From Saccoglossus kowalevskii (taxonomy: Eukaryota > Hemichordata > Enteropneusta > Harrimaniidae), in assembly GCF_000003605.2 (NCBI RefSeq), contig NW_003106595.1, positions 701,359 through 726,028 of the forward strand: a DNA stretch of 24,670 nucleotides. Reading direction: 5' to 3'. Under the pieces are notes generated by a model. It was not told where the DNA came from, did no database searches, and saw nothing but the letters and a program-made list of their open reading frames with translations. Position 1 is the stretch's first letter. Each line of letters begins with the position of its first letter. The position numbers and the translations under genes are program-made. Positions 10,396-18,241 of the stretch are shown here, one piece after another.

Positions 10396-10705
10396 TTTGT
10401 GGCCCAGCTATCGCCAAATTCGTCTTTATCCAGAGTGACCAAACCTTGCGGTGTCATGAAGTCGTTGTCTGGATTACCATCGGCGTTACCGCAAAGGCCT
10501 CTCGTCTCAAAGGTACCCCCTATTGGCTGGGTTACTTTGATTTGGACGGCGGAGCCCGGAAGCCATTCAACCTGGAGGTCATTCATTCCATCACCATCTG
10601 CGTCCATCGTTATTTCCACATATCTTCGATCATATTCAGTTCGAACTGGTTGGATTTACCCAATGTAACTGCATATGTCAAAGGAATTTTATTCCCGTCG
10701 TCAAG
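10396..10705 (-). CDS. Exon for the C-terminal half of a VWD domain, with a one-base frameshift
   Basis: On the - strand the exon runs from a strong acceptor (TTTATTTTTGTTTTCAG, ending at 10706) to an AA|GTGAGC donor, giving 310 bases. It starts in phase 0, reading LDDGNKIPLTYAVTLGK, joined to the phase-0 end of exon 11442..11686. That frame stops at 10610..10612. The true VWD sequence continues in another frame from about 10655: RTEYDRRYVEITMDADGDG, then VEWLPG, the signature RGLCGNADGNPDNDF and KDEFGDSWATK. That second frame is closed upstream by a stop at 10656..10658. One base is therefore missing between about 10620 and 10658, most simply in the three-base run at 10655..10657. The DxDxDG loop lies at 10578..10604. 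With the extra base the exon ends in phase 2, like its + strand paralogue. Confidence 0.85.
10655..10657 (-). other. Probable frameshift site in the VWD exon
   Basis: This is the first place where adding one base takes the reading from LTYAVTLGK straight into the downstream VWD frame without a stop. Other positions down to about 10620 are formally possible. It is either a sequence error or a real deletion. Confidence 0.55.
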
Positions 10706-11441
10706 CTGAAAACAAAAATAAAGTCATGTTCAATACTATTCTAGACCAGACGGTGGTGGGATTATCCGAACGACGCTCTCCACATAATCCAAAGTGGCGA
10801 TGTTTAAACCCAAACACAAACATGAGTATTATTATACCATATTAAAAAACAAGATTGTAACAAAATAGAAAATATCCATATTTTCATTTATGACATTGAG
10901 TCATAGGATATGAACTGCATTTTGTTAACTCCTGTGTCATGCTATGACTGAGCGGCGCTGTTCATATAGGGGACGTACCTCTGTCAGTACCTCTGTTTTT
11001 CGTGAAAAATGTTTCAATCATTTTTTTCCAGCGAATAATTTTGTCATTTGGGGTCAAAGTGTTTTCGATTTAAAACCACTTTGGGTGTGTCAGATCTGGT
11101 CTATTGCGAATAATCTGGGTGGATATTTTTTTTATATTCAACGACTTTTTACTCGTCTGACAAATCTGGGTAACTCATAAATGAAACAATACGTCAATCA
11201 AACAAAATAGTTCTGTTCAGGAGTAGCTCTTCCGTCGCCCATTCTAATATAGAAGACGAGATGCACTATTTATTTCAGTGTTGAAATTGACAACTCATTT
11301 GTTGATGTTCATGTCCACCTTCATATCCAGGATTTTGATTTCTCACATATTAGAGGAAGCCCAATTTTACCGGAAATGAAATTACACAATATCAATGTAT
11401 TCATGTTTGGGCTTCGCAGTAAAACAACGTACAATACATAC
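10706..11441 (-). other. Intron between the two VWD exons
   Basis: A 736-base intron, GTATGT to CAG on the - strand. It separates the GDPH half from the GLCGN half of the domain. On the + strand it carries a small reverse-transcriptase-like fragment near 11228. Otherwise it is AT-rich with no other supported feature. Confidence 0.7.
11228..11290 (+). mobile_element. Short reverse-transcriptase-like remnant
   Basis: On the + strand, 11249..11290 reads NIEDEMHYLFQC before a stop. Non-LTR retrotransposon proteins commonly end with a segment of the form (I/V)E(D/N)E.H(F/Y)LF.C, so this looks like a very short 3'-end remnant. It lies in the intron of the - strand VWD gene, in the opposite orientation. 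The match is short and could be chance. Confidence 0.35.
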
Positions 11442-11686
11442 TTGAACATATGCGGGGTTCTTGCCATCATTGTGATAAACATGTAGCCTCACTCCTAATT
11501 GAGTAATCTCCAGCTCATGTACACCGAAGCCAACATTGAATGGCACCACGACTGCATTAATCGAAGTCGTTTGATCATCGACAATGATTTCAGATAAAGT
11601 GTATAAGCATTGAGCACCAATGGTGTAGTGGTTCTTGTCAAACGTAGTGACATGTGGATCACCAGCAACTACACATACGCCGTGTG
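11442..11686 (-). CDS. Exon for the N-terminal half of a VWD domain (GDPH motif)
   Basis: On the - strand the exon starts after TTTCTCTTTACCGTTTAG and ends at CAA|GTATGT, 245 bases. It enters in phase 1 (first full codon CAC) and leaves in phase 0. It reads HGVCVVAGDPHVTTFDK, then a segment with ALYTLSE-like character (QCLYTLSEIIVDD) and several beta strands to NPAYVQ. GDPHxxTFD is the diagnostic start of a VWD domain; the GDPH Asp takes part in calcium binding in the family. The reading can be carried open into the preceding intron and gives a hydrophobic stretch starting MLFTYICMMF. This could mimic a signal peptide, but I take it as translated polypyrimidine tract because the acceptor is good and cysteine-rich exons precede it. 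Confidence 0.88.
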
Positions 11687-11889
11687 CTAAACGGTAAAGA
11701 GAAATAAACATCATACAAATATATGTAAATAACATACCCCGATATGCTTAAATACTATGACTTAGATACGTGACATCATATACTATTATAACCAAAACTG
11801 ATGAGTTGTTATCCCGCTATAATTGGTTTTTAAGGTTTTACGGTATGTACCTTGACACGTTATTAATCAACACGTGATCGCTTACTCAC
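11687..11889 (-). other. Short intron before the GDPH exon
   Basis: A 203-base intron with a GTGAGT donor and TTTAG acceptor. Phase is the point of interest: the exon before it ends in phase 0 as written, while the exon after it needs phase 1. The mismatch vanishes with one extra base in the run at 11905..11911. Confidence 0.65.
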
Positions 11890-12024
11890 CCGTTGGCGGC
11901 GCGCAAAAAAATCGCTAGTCAAATTAGCAGCGTTGCAACAATAACGGCATTTGGTTGCCACGTGAAGCGGTAGACTGTCACAGTTGTTAATTTTAGGTTC
12001 GTTCGCCTCATTCTCGATACAGGC
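11890..12024 (-). CDS. Cysteine-rich exon upstream of the VWD domain, with a probable one-base deletion
   Basis: On the - strand the exon starts after CTTTGTGTTTTTTCTGTTCATCAG and ends at a strong GTGAGTAAG donor, 135 bases. Only one frame is open: ACIENE, then NNCDSLPLHVATKCRYCCN and NLTSDFF, ending in ARRQR. The cysteine spacing (C, C, then CxxCC) marks an extracellular disulphide-bonded module of a family I cannot name. As written, the end reads ARRQR and leaves phase 0, which does not fit the next exon. One more T in the seven-T run would give a further cysteine (DFFCAPPT) and phase 1, exactly what the GDPH exon needs. NLT is a potential N-glycosylation site. Confidence 0.72.
11905..11911 (-). 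other. Homopolymer (seven T on the - strand) at a probable frameshift
   Basis: A run of seven identical bases near the end of the cysteine-rich exon. With eight, the reading gains a cysteine and the splice phase fits. Such runs are a frequent place for sequencing or assembly deletions, and also for real slippage mutations. Confidence 0.6.
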
Positions 12025-12296
12025 CTGATGAACAGAAAAAACACAAAGGGAATATGTAATTAATCAATACAAAAGTATGAATTCATATTAACTCGGTCAC
12101 ATCGCTTAAAATATTAGAACAAGAATTATTTATATAATATATGTTTTATATAAAAACAATGACATAGAATACAAAAACAGACGCGTACATTTAGTAGAAA
12201 ATTATACTTTAAAACTAGAACCTGTACAGTTACTTGACATATGCGAGTTATATAACAATCTTTGTGAGTGCAGCAAATCATTTAATGCAAACAATA

Positions 12297-12327
12297 TTAA
12301 AGCGAAAGGGTCGTTACCAGCGCACGC
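12297..12327. repeat. Solo copy of the MITE end found at 12418
   Basis: The 31 bases starting TTAAAGCGAAAGGG match 12421..12451 (TTAATGCGGGAGGG...) with about six differences and share the end GCGCACGC. It looks like a second, partial or older copy of the same TIR in direct orientation about 124 bases away. Confidence 0.55.
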
Positions 12328-12417
12328 ATGCATTTTCCCTCATTTAATACACTATTTTGTCATCCACTTTGAACAATATATCAGCATCAACGAATTAGTT
12401 TACAAAGCAACGGGACT

Positions 12418-12584
12418 GTTTTAATGCGGGAGGGCCGTCACCTGCGCACGCTCGGGAATTGAGTCCCAAGCGACGATAACAATACACGCTAAAACGCAAA
12501 GGCTCATGGTTAGACGCTTGCTTGTAAACAATGACACGGTGGCCATCTGACGCATGCGCAAGTGACGACTCCCCTCGTTTTAAC
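12418..12584. mobile_element. MITE-like element with imperfect terminal inverted repeats
   Basis: The left end (12418..12454, GTTTTAATGCGGGAGGGC...) and the reverse complement of the right end (12548..12584, GTTAAAACGAGGGGAGTC...) align with about 25 matches over 35 bases and one gap. Both reach a shared core close to CGTCACyTGCGCAyGC. The interior (about 93 bases) is non-coding. Small size, TIRs and no protein fit a non-autonomous DNA transposon. Target site duplications are not clear and the superfamily is unknown. Confidence 0.55.
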
Positions 12585-12623
12585 ATGTATACGAGTAACT
12601 TATACTTATATGTGAATACGTAC

Positions 12624-12695
12624 TTCTATTTGCTGGCATTCTGATGAAAATACAAACTTGCCTTTCCATTGCCACAATTCTGTCATGCATTCAGG
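12624..12695 (-). CDS. Small cysteine-containing exon upstream of the VWD domain
   Basis: On the - strand the exon runs from a good acceptor (TTTGTGTATTTTGTTGTAG) to GAA|GTACGT, exactly 72 bases (24 codons, phase 0 on both sides). It reads PECMTELWQWKGKFVFSSEC then QQIE, and joins in phase to ACIENE of the next exon. With that exon it builds one cysteine-rich extracellular module ahead of the VWD domain. It is short and has no family signature of its own; support comes from both splice sites, the open frame and the phase match. Confidence 0.6.
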
Positions 12696-13224
12696 CTACA
12701 ACAAAATACACAAAGTGATATCAGTCTCTATATCAATACATTGTTAAGCAGTGAAAATACCCGAACAATTTAAAAAAAAACTATAGTCAAAAATAAAATT
12801 CAATTCAAGAACGCAAAACAAATTCCTGATAAATAATCAGCATTACGTACAGAGTCGAATCGGTGAATAACAATATATAGACATTGTTGTACACATGAAT
12901 TAATACATGATTTGAAAGAGAAAGTTTGTACAACCAGCCTCACATGTAGAACCTGGCTAATGTATAAAACATAAGGCCTAAAGATGACAAGTGGTGAATA
13001 TGTCATATGTGATCATCTGTGAAACAATGTTATTACATTTAACCACAAACTCAACAAAACCTCTAGTTTGAACAAACTAAGACAATGTCTCATTGAAAAA
13101 AATGCAATACTAGACCAAGTATAACGAATGAGTTGTGAAATGTATAACTCAGGAAAGAGTTTGACATTACTATGAAGCTGTGGCAAATTTATACTTGTAA
13201 AACACTCAATTCATTCCGACCATT

Positions 13225-13526
13225 AAAGGGCGTTAATCGTCGCGCTGCGCATGTGCGACATTTGTGTTGATAAACATTGATTTTCCCATAGTCCAATGCG
13301 CTCATCTAACGGCAATCACAAATATGAGGTTTGACCTGGGCGCAACTTGCACTAATTACCGCCAGTGAGTCCTTCGATACTTTCCAATCACCTAAAAATA
13401 CCTAATTAAAGCTTGGAAACGTCTCAGTTTGTACTCTTTGATCTGCGCAACAGTCAAAGTCGCCATCTTTGTTTATACGAGACCCATATATCTCTCTTAT
13501 ACGTGGCGCGATGACTACCGCCCTTT
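13225..13526. mobile_element. 302-bp MITE-like element with 21-bp terminal inverted repeats
   Basis: The left end AAAGGGCGTTAATCGTCGCG (13225 on) and the reverse complement of the right end (13506..13526, AAAGGGCGGTAGTCATCGCG) match at 18 of 21 positions. The interior is non-coding but less AT-rich than its flanks and includes GCGCATGTGCGAC. No clear target site duplication is visible; the left flank is CCATT and the right flank GAAGTTAA. Its TIR shares the pattern TTAAA...TCGT...TGCGCA with the repeat at 12297..12584, so the two may belong to one superfamily. Confidence 0.65.
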
Positions 13527-13592
13527 GAAGTTAAATTTGAAGCACAAGTAACCAAGTATAGATAAATGATTACGGAGAAACACAGCGACAAT

Positions 13593-13649
13593 ATGACACC
13601 TGCTACTGCACTACACTGCGAGGATCGAAACACGTCATCGTTATTACAG
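13593..13649 (+). ncRNA. Possible first exon of an antisense spliced transcript or micropeptide
   Basis: On the + strand an ATG at 13593 opens 19 codons (MTPATALHCEDRNTSSLLQ) ending at CAG|GTACAG. Joined to the segment at 13746 the frame continues in phase 0 for 12 codons and then stops. The whole peptide would be 31 residues, with no recognisable domain. It is probably a non-coding or 5' leader transcript if it exists at all. The true 5' edge is unknown. Confidence 0.25.
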
Positions 13650-13745
13650 GTACAGCATTATTGCATGGACCATTGAAGAAACAGAAGTACATTAAAGACA
13701 TACATACACTAAATGTTTGGCATTGTACATATTTTTCTTTTTCAG

Positions 13746-13810
13746 GCTGCGCTAAGCATTCCGCTAAGGTCATCTTCGCATTAGACCGACACTGTAGACA
13801 GTGACTGGCT
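13746..13810 (+). ncRNA. Possible internal exon of the antisense transcript
   Basis: A 65-base segment between a very good acceptor (ATTTTTCTTTTTCAG) and a textbook donor (GCT|GTAAGT) on the + strand. All three frames contain a stop inside it, so as an exon it would be non-coding, part of a leader, or would end a short ORF at the TAG at 13782..13784. It lies in an intron of the - strand gene, about 110 bases from exon 13923..14019. Confidence 0.35.
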
Positions 13811-13922
13811 GTAAGTAATGCATGTGTAGTAATGTGGTTACAATAATTTACTGCATGGTTCGATAGTAAAGTGTATTGTTGTAGATGTATTAGTATTTAG
13901 TCCCATGTATATCAATACATAC

Positions 13923-14019
13923 CTTATCCTTGGCCTTCTTGTATAAGACCATGGGGATTGCCTTTACCTTGATTACCTTTTGCACACTTGATTGCTTTAC
14001 CGAATACTTGGTGTGCAGC
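13923..14019 (-). CDS. Possible lysine-rich exon of the - strand VWD gene
   Basis: On the - strand a 97-base segment lies between ACTCTTGATTGTTTAG and AAG|GTATGT, both good splice sites. Of the three frames only one stays open to the donor: it uses one base from the previous exon's codon (phase 2 in) and ends in phase 0, which fits the 12695 exon. It reads LHTKYSVKQSSVQKVIKVKA, then IPMVLYKKAKDK, with 9 lysines in 32 residues and no cysteine. I recognise no domain. A different frame reads to a TAA one base before the donor. The call rests on splice sites and phase only. Confidence 0.42.
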
Positions 14020-14545
14020 CTAAACAATCAAGAGTGAAATTATATTTTTTATATTGTATACATTTTAACAAAAATAAAAATGAACATTCGTGGTGTTAGT
14101 TTTCTTATTCTCTAGTGGACTACACTCTGATTCCGTGAAAACATTGGACATTGGATGCTGTTTGAATACTACACCGGCAAAATGTTATCGCTGTGAACTG
14201 ATGAACTAGTGTTTATAGTGCGAGGGTGTGTGATGTGTGTGCCATGAAGTCATGCATTTATACGTCGGATTCATGATGTTCGTAGGCATATACTACTATA
14301 TTATAAGCGATCGTCTGATATTTCAGAAGCTTCGATGTTTACACATGAAACGAAGGCACACAAACACAAAGACTATACTGCATTGTGGGTCACTCGTGTG
14401 TTTTTCAATGATTATTACGTTAACATTCATATAGAACATAATTCGGTTCAAAAATAATGCAAGATACCTTGTTGAGCAGATAATTTTATAGTTGTTTACT
14501 AATTAGAGGTGATCATAGCGTCTGCGAAAACACAACAGCCTAATA
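14020..14545. other. Non-coding stretch upstream of the last recognised - strand exon
   Basis: No exon with a phase-2 end could be supported here. The + strand open frame at 14237..14434 has no recognisable domain and the composition of translated AT-rich DNA. Confidence 0.4.
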
Positions 14546-14650
14546 CACTGTGACCTCGCTATAACGAACTCTTATATAACAAACCGGATATATGAACAAA
14601 CTATATGTCCCCCCCCCCTCATATAAATGAGGTAACGGGTTCCATGTACT
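14546..14650. mobile_element. Solo end of a pogo/Tigger-like DNA transposon
   Basis: The sequence CACTGTGACCTCGCTATAAC GAAC, preceded by TA, followed by further TATAAC/ACCGGATATATGAAC phrases, has the style of pogo/Tigger ends (CAnTn..ACCTCGnTATAACGA). These elements insert at TA. I found no matching inverted end nearby and no transposase, so it is a remnant or solo end. A run of ten or more C at about 14610 interrupts it. Confidence 0.5.
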
Positions 14651-14659
14651 TGTAACGGC

Positions 14660-17600
14660 TCCGGCAAATCCGGACGTCACTCAGCTGTCACCTACACTTG
14701 ATAAATGGTAGTATTCTTTTTACATCATTATTCTTTTGTTTACGTCTTTGGCCACTGTAAAGTCATTATGCAAATATATTGAATTGCGCGAATCTGATTG
14801 GGTGATAGAATTTATATAGAATTATATTATATTATAATATATTACATTAAAGTTGATATACAGATTCGTTGACACGGATCAACGTTTGTTCACTAAATTG
14901 GACACACATTTTGTAAAAGTTAGCACTGGCAGATTAATCATGCTACAGTTTCAAATGACAAAATCCCATCCTCCGTTCACCGTTGTGTACGTATTTCTTC
15001 TATATAACACTCTGGACTAGTTACTGTTTGAACTATGCGCTTTAAAGAATCGTTTAAAATGTTTGTAATTACAATGTACAGACTGCAGTCTCATTTCTTA
15101 TGTGTCCCGTTTTCGAGTGATGTCCTGATTGTACGCGAGAAATGTGAAGAAAATACAGCCACGTACATTTTGCACGCCCTTCGATCATTAGCACATGTTT
15201 TCCATTCGACATTTTAAATGGTGACGTGCTCCTAAATTCGCCGTAGGATAAGAACAAACAATTTACCAGAATTCAACGCATGAGCAGATTGATTTGTTTG
15301 AATACCTCACAAAGAACTTTTGTCATTATGGACAAACCTGTACAGAGTGATGTTTACTTAGTGAGAACTATTAATACTATAATCTTGGAGTCTTTGAGTT
15401 GGAGAAAATTGTAATATAATATAAACATATCACATTTAATTTGTTGGGTTCATTCGTATTTTCACTACATAGCTACACACATTGTTTGAGGTATCCGAGA
15501 CTCATAACCTGTAGTTGTATGCAAACAACAATGTCGAAATCAGTCCAAGAAATTGTTTATTCACTCCGTGACTTTCACACATAGAGGTAACATGCATGGG
15601 GTTGGTTGCAACTAGGAAACGTGTGTTTACTTAAGCAGGCAATTTGTCAGTGTACTATAACCATCCTGCTATCATTCTTATTATTTAATTAATCTATACC
15701 TCCAATACCGTAAACATGTTTGTAATGTAGAGCTATGAATTTCAAACTTTTGCTGATGGATATTTAACTTCTACTTTTTGATAATACATGCGGACAGCTT
15801 TATATGTTTTCAGACCTAATTTTAAAACTTCTTAATTTCGTCTTGGCATACTTTAATTAAAAGTTGTAATTTTAACAAATAACTTGCGTTCATTCTAACA
15901 ACCTTAAGACTTTACAATATTGTGGCACCCCATCGACTATAGAGTAAGCTATAAACTGAATGCGTGTCGGTGTGCTATCTAGAAGAGTTGGTACGAAATC
16001 GTCTTCAATTTTCCCGCAGCATAACGTTATTGGGAAAAGCATATGTGATTGAAAACAAATTCAGGTGTTGTGCCGTTTTGCTCATGGTCTTCGAAAGATT
16101 GTGGTTATAGTTCACAAATAAACATATTTAGATGACAGATACGGTGTTGCTAACCTATTTATTTGATATCCATCGTATGCGGTTATAGATACAAACAGAT
16201 ACAACAAAGTATGTGGTTACAGATACAATCGTCCCAGTTCTTATGACAGAACAGAATCAATTATCTCGCGAAAGTTCGCCATCCTTTGCGATGAGAATGA
16301 TCTTTTTTTTGACAAGCGCTCAAGATGTGAACAGCATACTAGGCTAAGAATATCATAAACAATTTTTTGGTTGTGATTTTGTCTCATCAAAAAATACTGA
16401 AAATTACATCCTGCTAGTAAGTAAGGAGCCAAGAACCCACAACTGCATTGGTGCTAGGCGAAAACGCTGACCCCCGGAATACATGCAAGTGTTGGTGGTT
16501 GTGCCATTTTTAATACACTATGGTTTGCAAAACGTTGTAAATCGTGAGTAATGACGATAATTTATTCCTTTGAGGCTTAGTTTGTTTGGGAGTAAAAATA
16601 AATATTGATATTTGAATTGAATAGCATACAATATACCTTTGAAATGCATTTATAATAACGGAGCAGGGTTAGTATCTACGAACACATACGTACACATACG
16701 AATGTATAATATATGACACTGTTGGGTATTTAATTTGACTGAATACAAATTATAATATATTTGAGTTCACTGGATGCGTTTTTAAGCATATTAGTGCTCA
16801 GACTTATCAAAAAACAGATCCAAAGTATCATTATCGACTAAGACCAACGCAAACTAATTCCAAAGACCAACATTATAAGATAACAACCAGAACAACGAAT
16901 GCCATACACATGTACATACAATATCGAGCCATAACTGTAGCTGTATTGTAATGAGACAAATTGAATGCGGTTGTGGAACTTTATTTATATCGTCGAAGGT
17001 ACATTCCCATTGGTGGAAGGAATAATGTCAATATTGCACAACACATTGCAATATGATCTTTTCTATCGTTTCTAGTAGTTAATCTGTAGCAAAATCGATG
17101 CATATGTACTTAAAAACAATATTTAATCCCTCGAGAGTTTTTGTTATAAGATAAGTGCAAACAGCTTGTAATTGTGCTTCTAAGACACGTAATTCATTAC
17201 AATATAATGCATATGTTACTTTGTTACTGATAAACTATTGCAAATAGTGCGTTGACACAAAGATCATCCGGAAGGCGCCTATTGTCATATGACAACTACT
17301 TGAGTATGTATGTATTATAATAATTCTATATAAGGGTATTAAGGAATACGTGGATGTGATTAATGTTTTGTTGACAAAGCTGTGGATTAAATATTTGTAA
17401 AATAGTGGCTTTGTACGCAAAAGATGCTGCTATTTTCTATTGCTATTGGAGCTATTTTCGCTTTTTCCAAATCTTCTTTATCTGTTCTTTCATATTACTG
17501 ACATACGCTTTTCGGAATAGCGGAGCCATAGGCTCACTTAATTAGTCGTTTCCAATCAATTGGTTTGTGTCACTATATCACTCAGAAATAATTTTATTTG

Positions 17601-17977
17601 TCCATGGAGATGTCACGTACATTAATACCGCATTATAAGTCCGTTCCGAGTATGACACTTTGCGAGGATGTGCAATTATTTAAAATTGAATTTGCTGTAG
17701 AATTTGTATAATTTAGTTACCAAGTTACCACAATCAAACAAGTTTGCAAGTATTATTATTAATCATTTGATATGCGGCTAAACAGTGAAATACTATCATT
17801 TATAATTGAAATCATGATGTGCAGATAAGAAAAATACGGACACGCTATTATCAAACGATTCTAAACACCAACAATGATTGAAACAGTTACCCACATTTCA
17901 AAGTGTATGACAAAATCGAACAGAAATAATTACTGATATGGTTATTATGTCAATATAGCGTTCTTAATCCCTGTAAT
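14660..17977. other. AT-rich stretch with no supported gene
   Basis: I looked for further upstream exons of the - strand gene and for + strand genes and found none I can support. Open frames at 15035, 15069, 16241 and 17235 have no domain signs and no good splice borders. No RNA gene seen. Confidence 0.45.
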
Positions 17978-18241
17978 TCAAGTGAAACTCGTTTGTGTGT
18001 TATTGCACCAAAGTACATGTGGTACAGAACAGTTAAATGTTGTAACATTTAGCGGTAATGCGGACGGTCTTTCGACTGTGATGGTTAACCACTCGGAGAC
18101 CGGCGCGTAAAAACCCAACTTATGACTCCGTTCACCGACAGTCAGCCAATAGTTTGGTGTGAATATTATGTTTTCAATTGAATTGCTTGGAAGATAATAG
18201 AAAAATTCACAGTCAACCATCTTCTCAGGTATAGAATAACT
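17978..18241 (-). CDS. Uncertain open frame, possibly an exon
   Basis: On the - strand an ATTTTAG-like acceptor near 18260 precedes an open frame that reads FSYSIPEKMVDCEFFYYLPS, then PNYWLTVGERSHKLGF, SEWLTITVERPS and NVTTFNCS before a TGA at 17978..17980. The composition is less AT-rich than its flanks, with mixed hydrophobic and polar residues, four cysteines and two NxT sites (NVT, NNT), as an extracellular protein might have. I recognise no domain and no strong donor. It could be an upstream exon of the VWD gene, a separate gene piece, or chance. Confidence 0.2.
   Translation of the reverse strand, partial: SYSIPEKMVDCEFFYYLPSNSIENIIFTPNYWLTVGERSHKLGFYAPVSEWLTITVERPSALPLNVTTFNCSVPHVLWCNNTQTSFT

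Larger units (their letters stand above)
12025..12623 (-). other. Intron between the two cysteine-rich exons, largely filled by MITE-like repeats
   Basis: A 599-base intron (GTACGT donor, TCATCAG acceptor on the - strand). Its middle part holds the TIR-bearing repeat at 12418..12584 and a related end copy at 12297..12327. The rest is AT-rich with no exon seen. Confidence 0.6.
12696..13922 (-). other. Intron holding a MITE-like element and a possible antisense transcript
   Basis: A 1227-base intron (GTATGT to TTGTAG on the - strand). It contains the TIR-flanked element at 13225..13526 and, on the + strand, two splice-bounded segments at 13593..13810. The stretch from 12696 to 13200 is AT-rich with nothing supported. 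Confidence 0.5.

Noticed and set aside
10399-10709. Two + strand open frames over the - strand VWD exon
   Set aside because: They are antisense shadows of the exon that carries the GLCGN signature.
11687-11735. Signal-peptide-like start MLFTYICMMFISLYRLAHG before the GDPH motif
   Set aside because: It is translation of a T-rich acceptor tract; phase-compatible cysteine-rich exons lie upstream.
14467-14515. 31-base mini-exon on the - strand ending in phase 2 before exon 14019
   Set aside because: The phase fits, but it is very short, its acceptor is weak and it lies beside a transposon end.
18060-18115. tRNA-like phrase CCGAGTGGTTAACC on the - strand
   Set aside because: The A-box match is poor, there is no B box (GGTTCGAnTCC) and no cloverleaf can be drawn.
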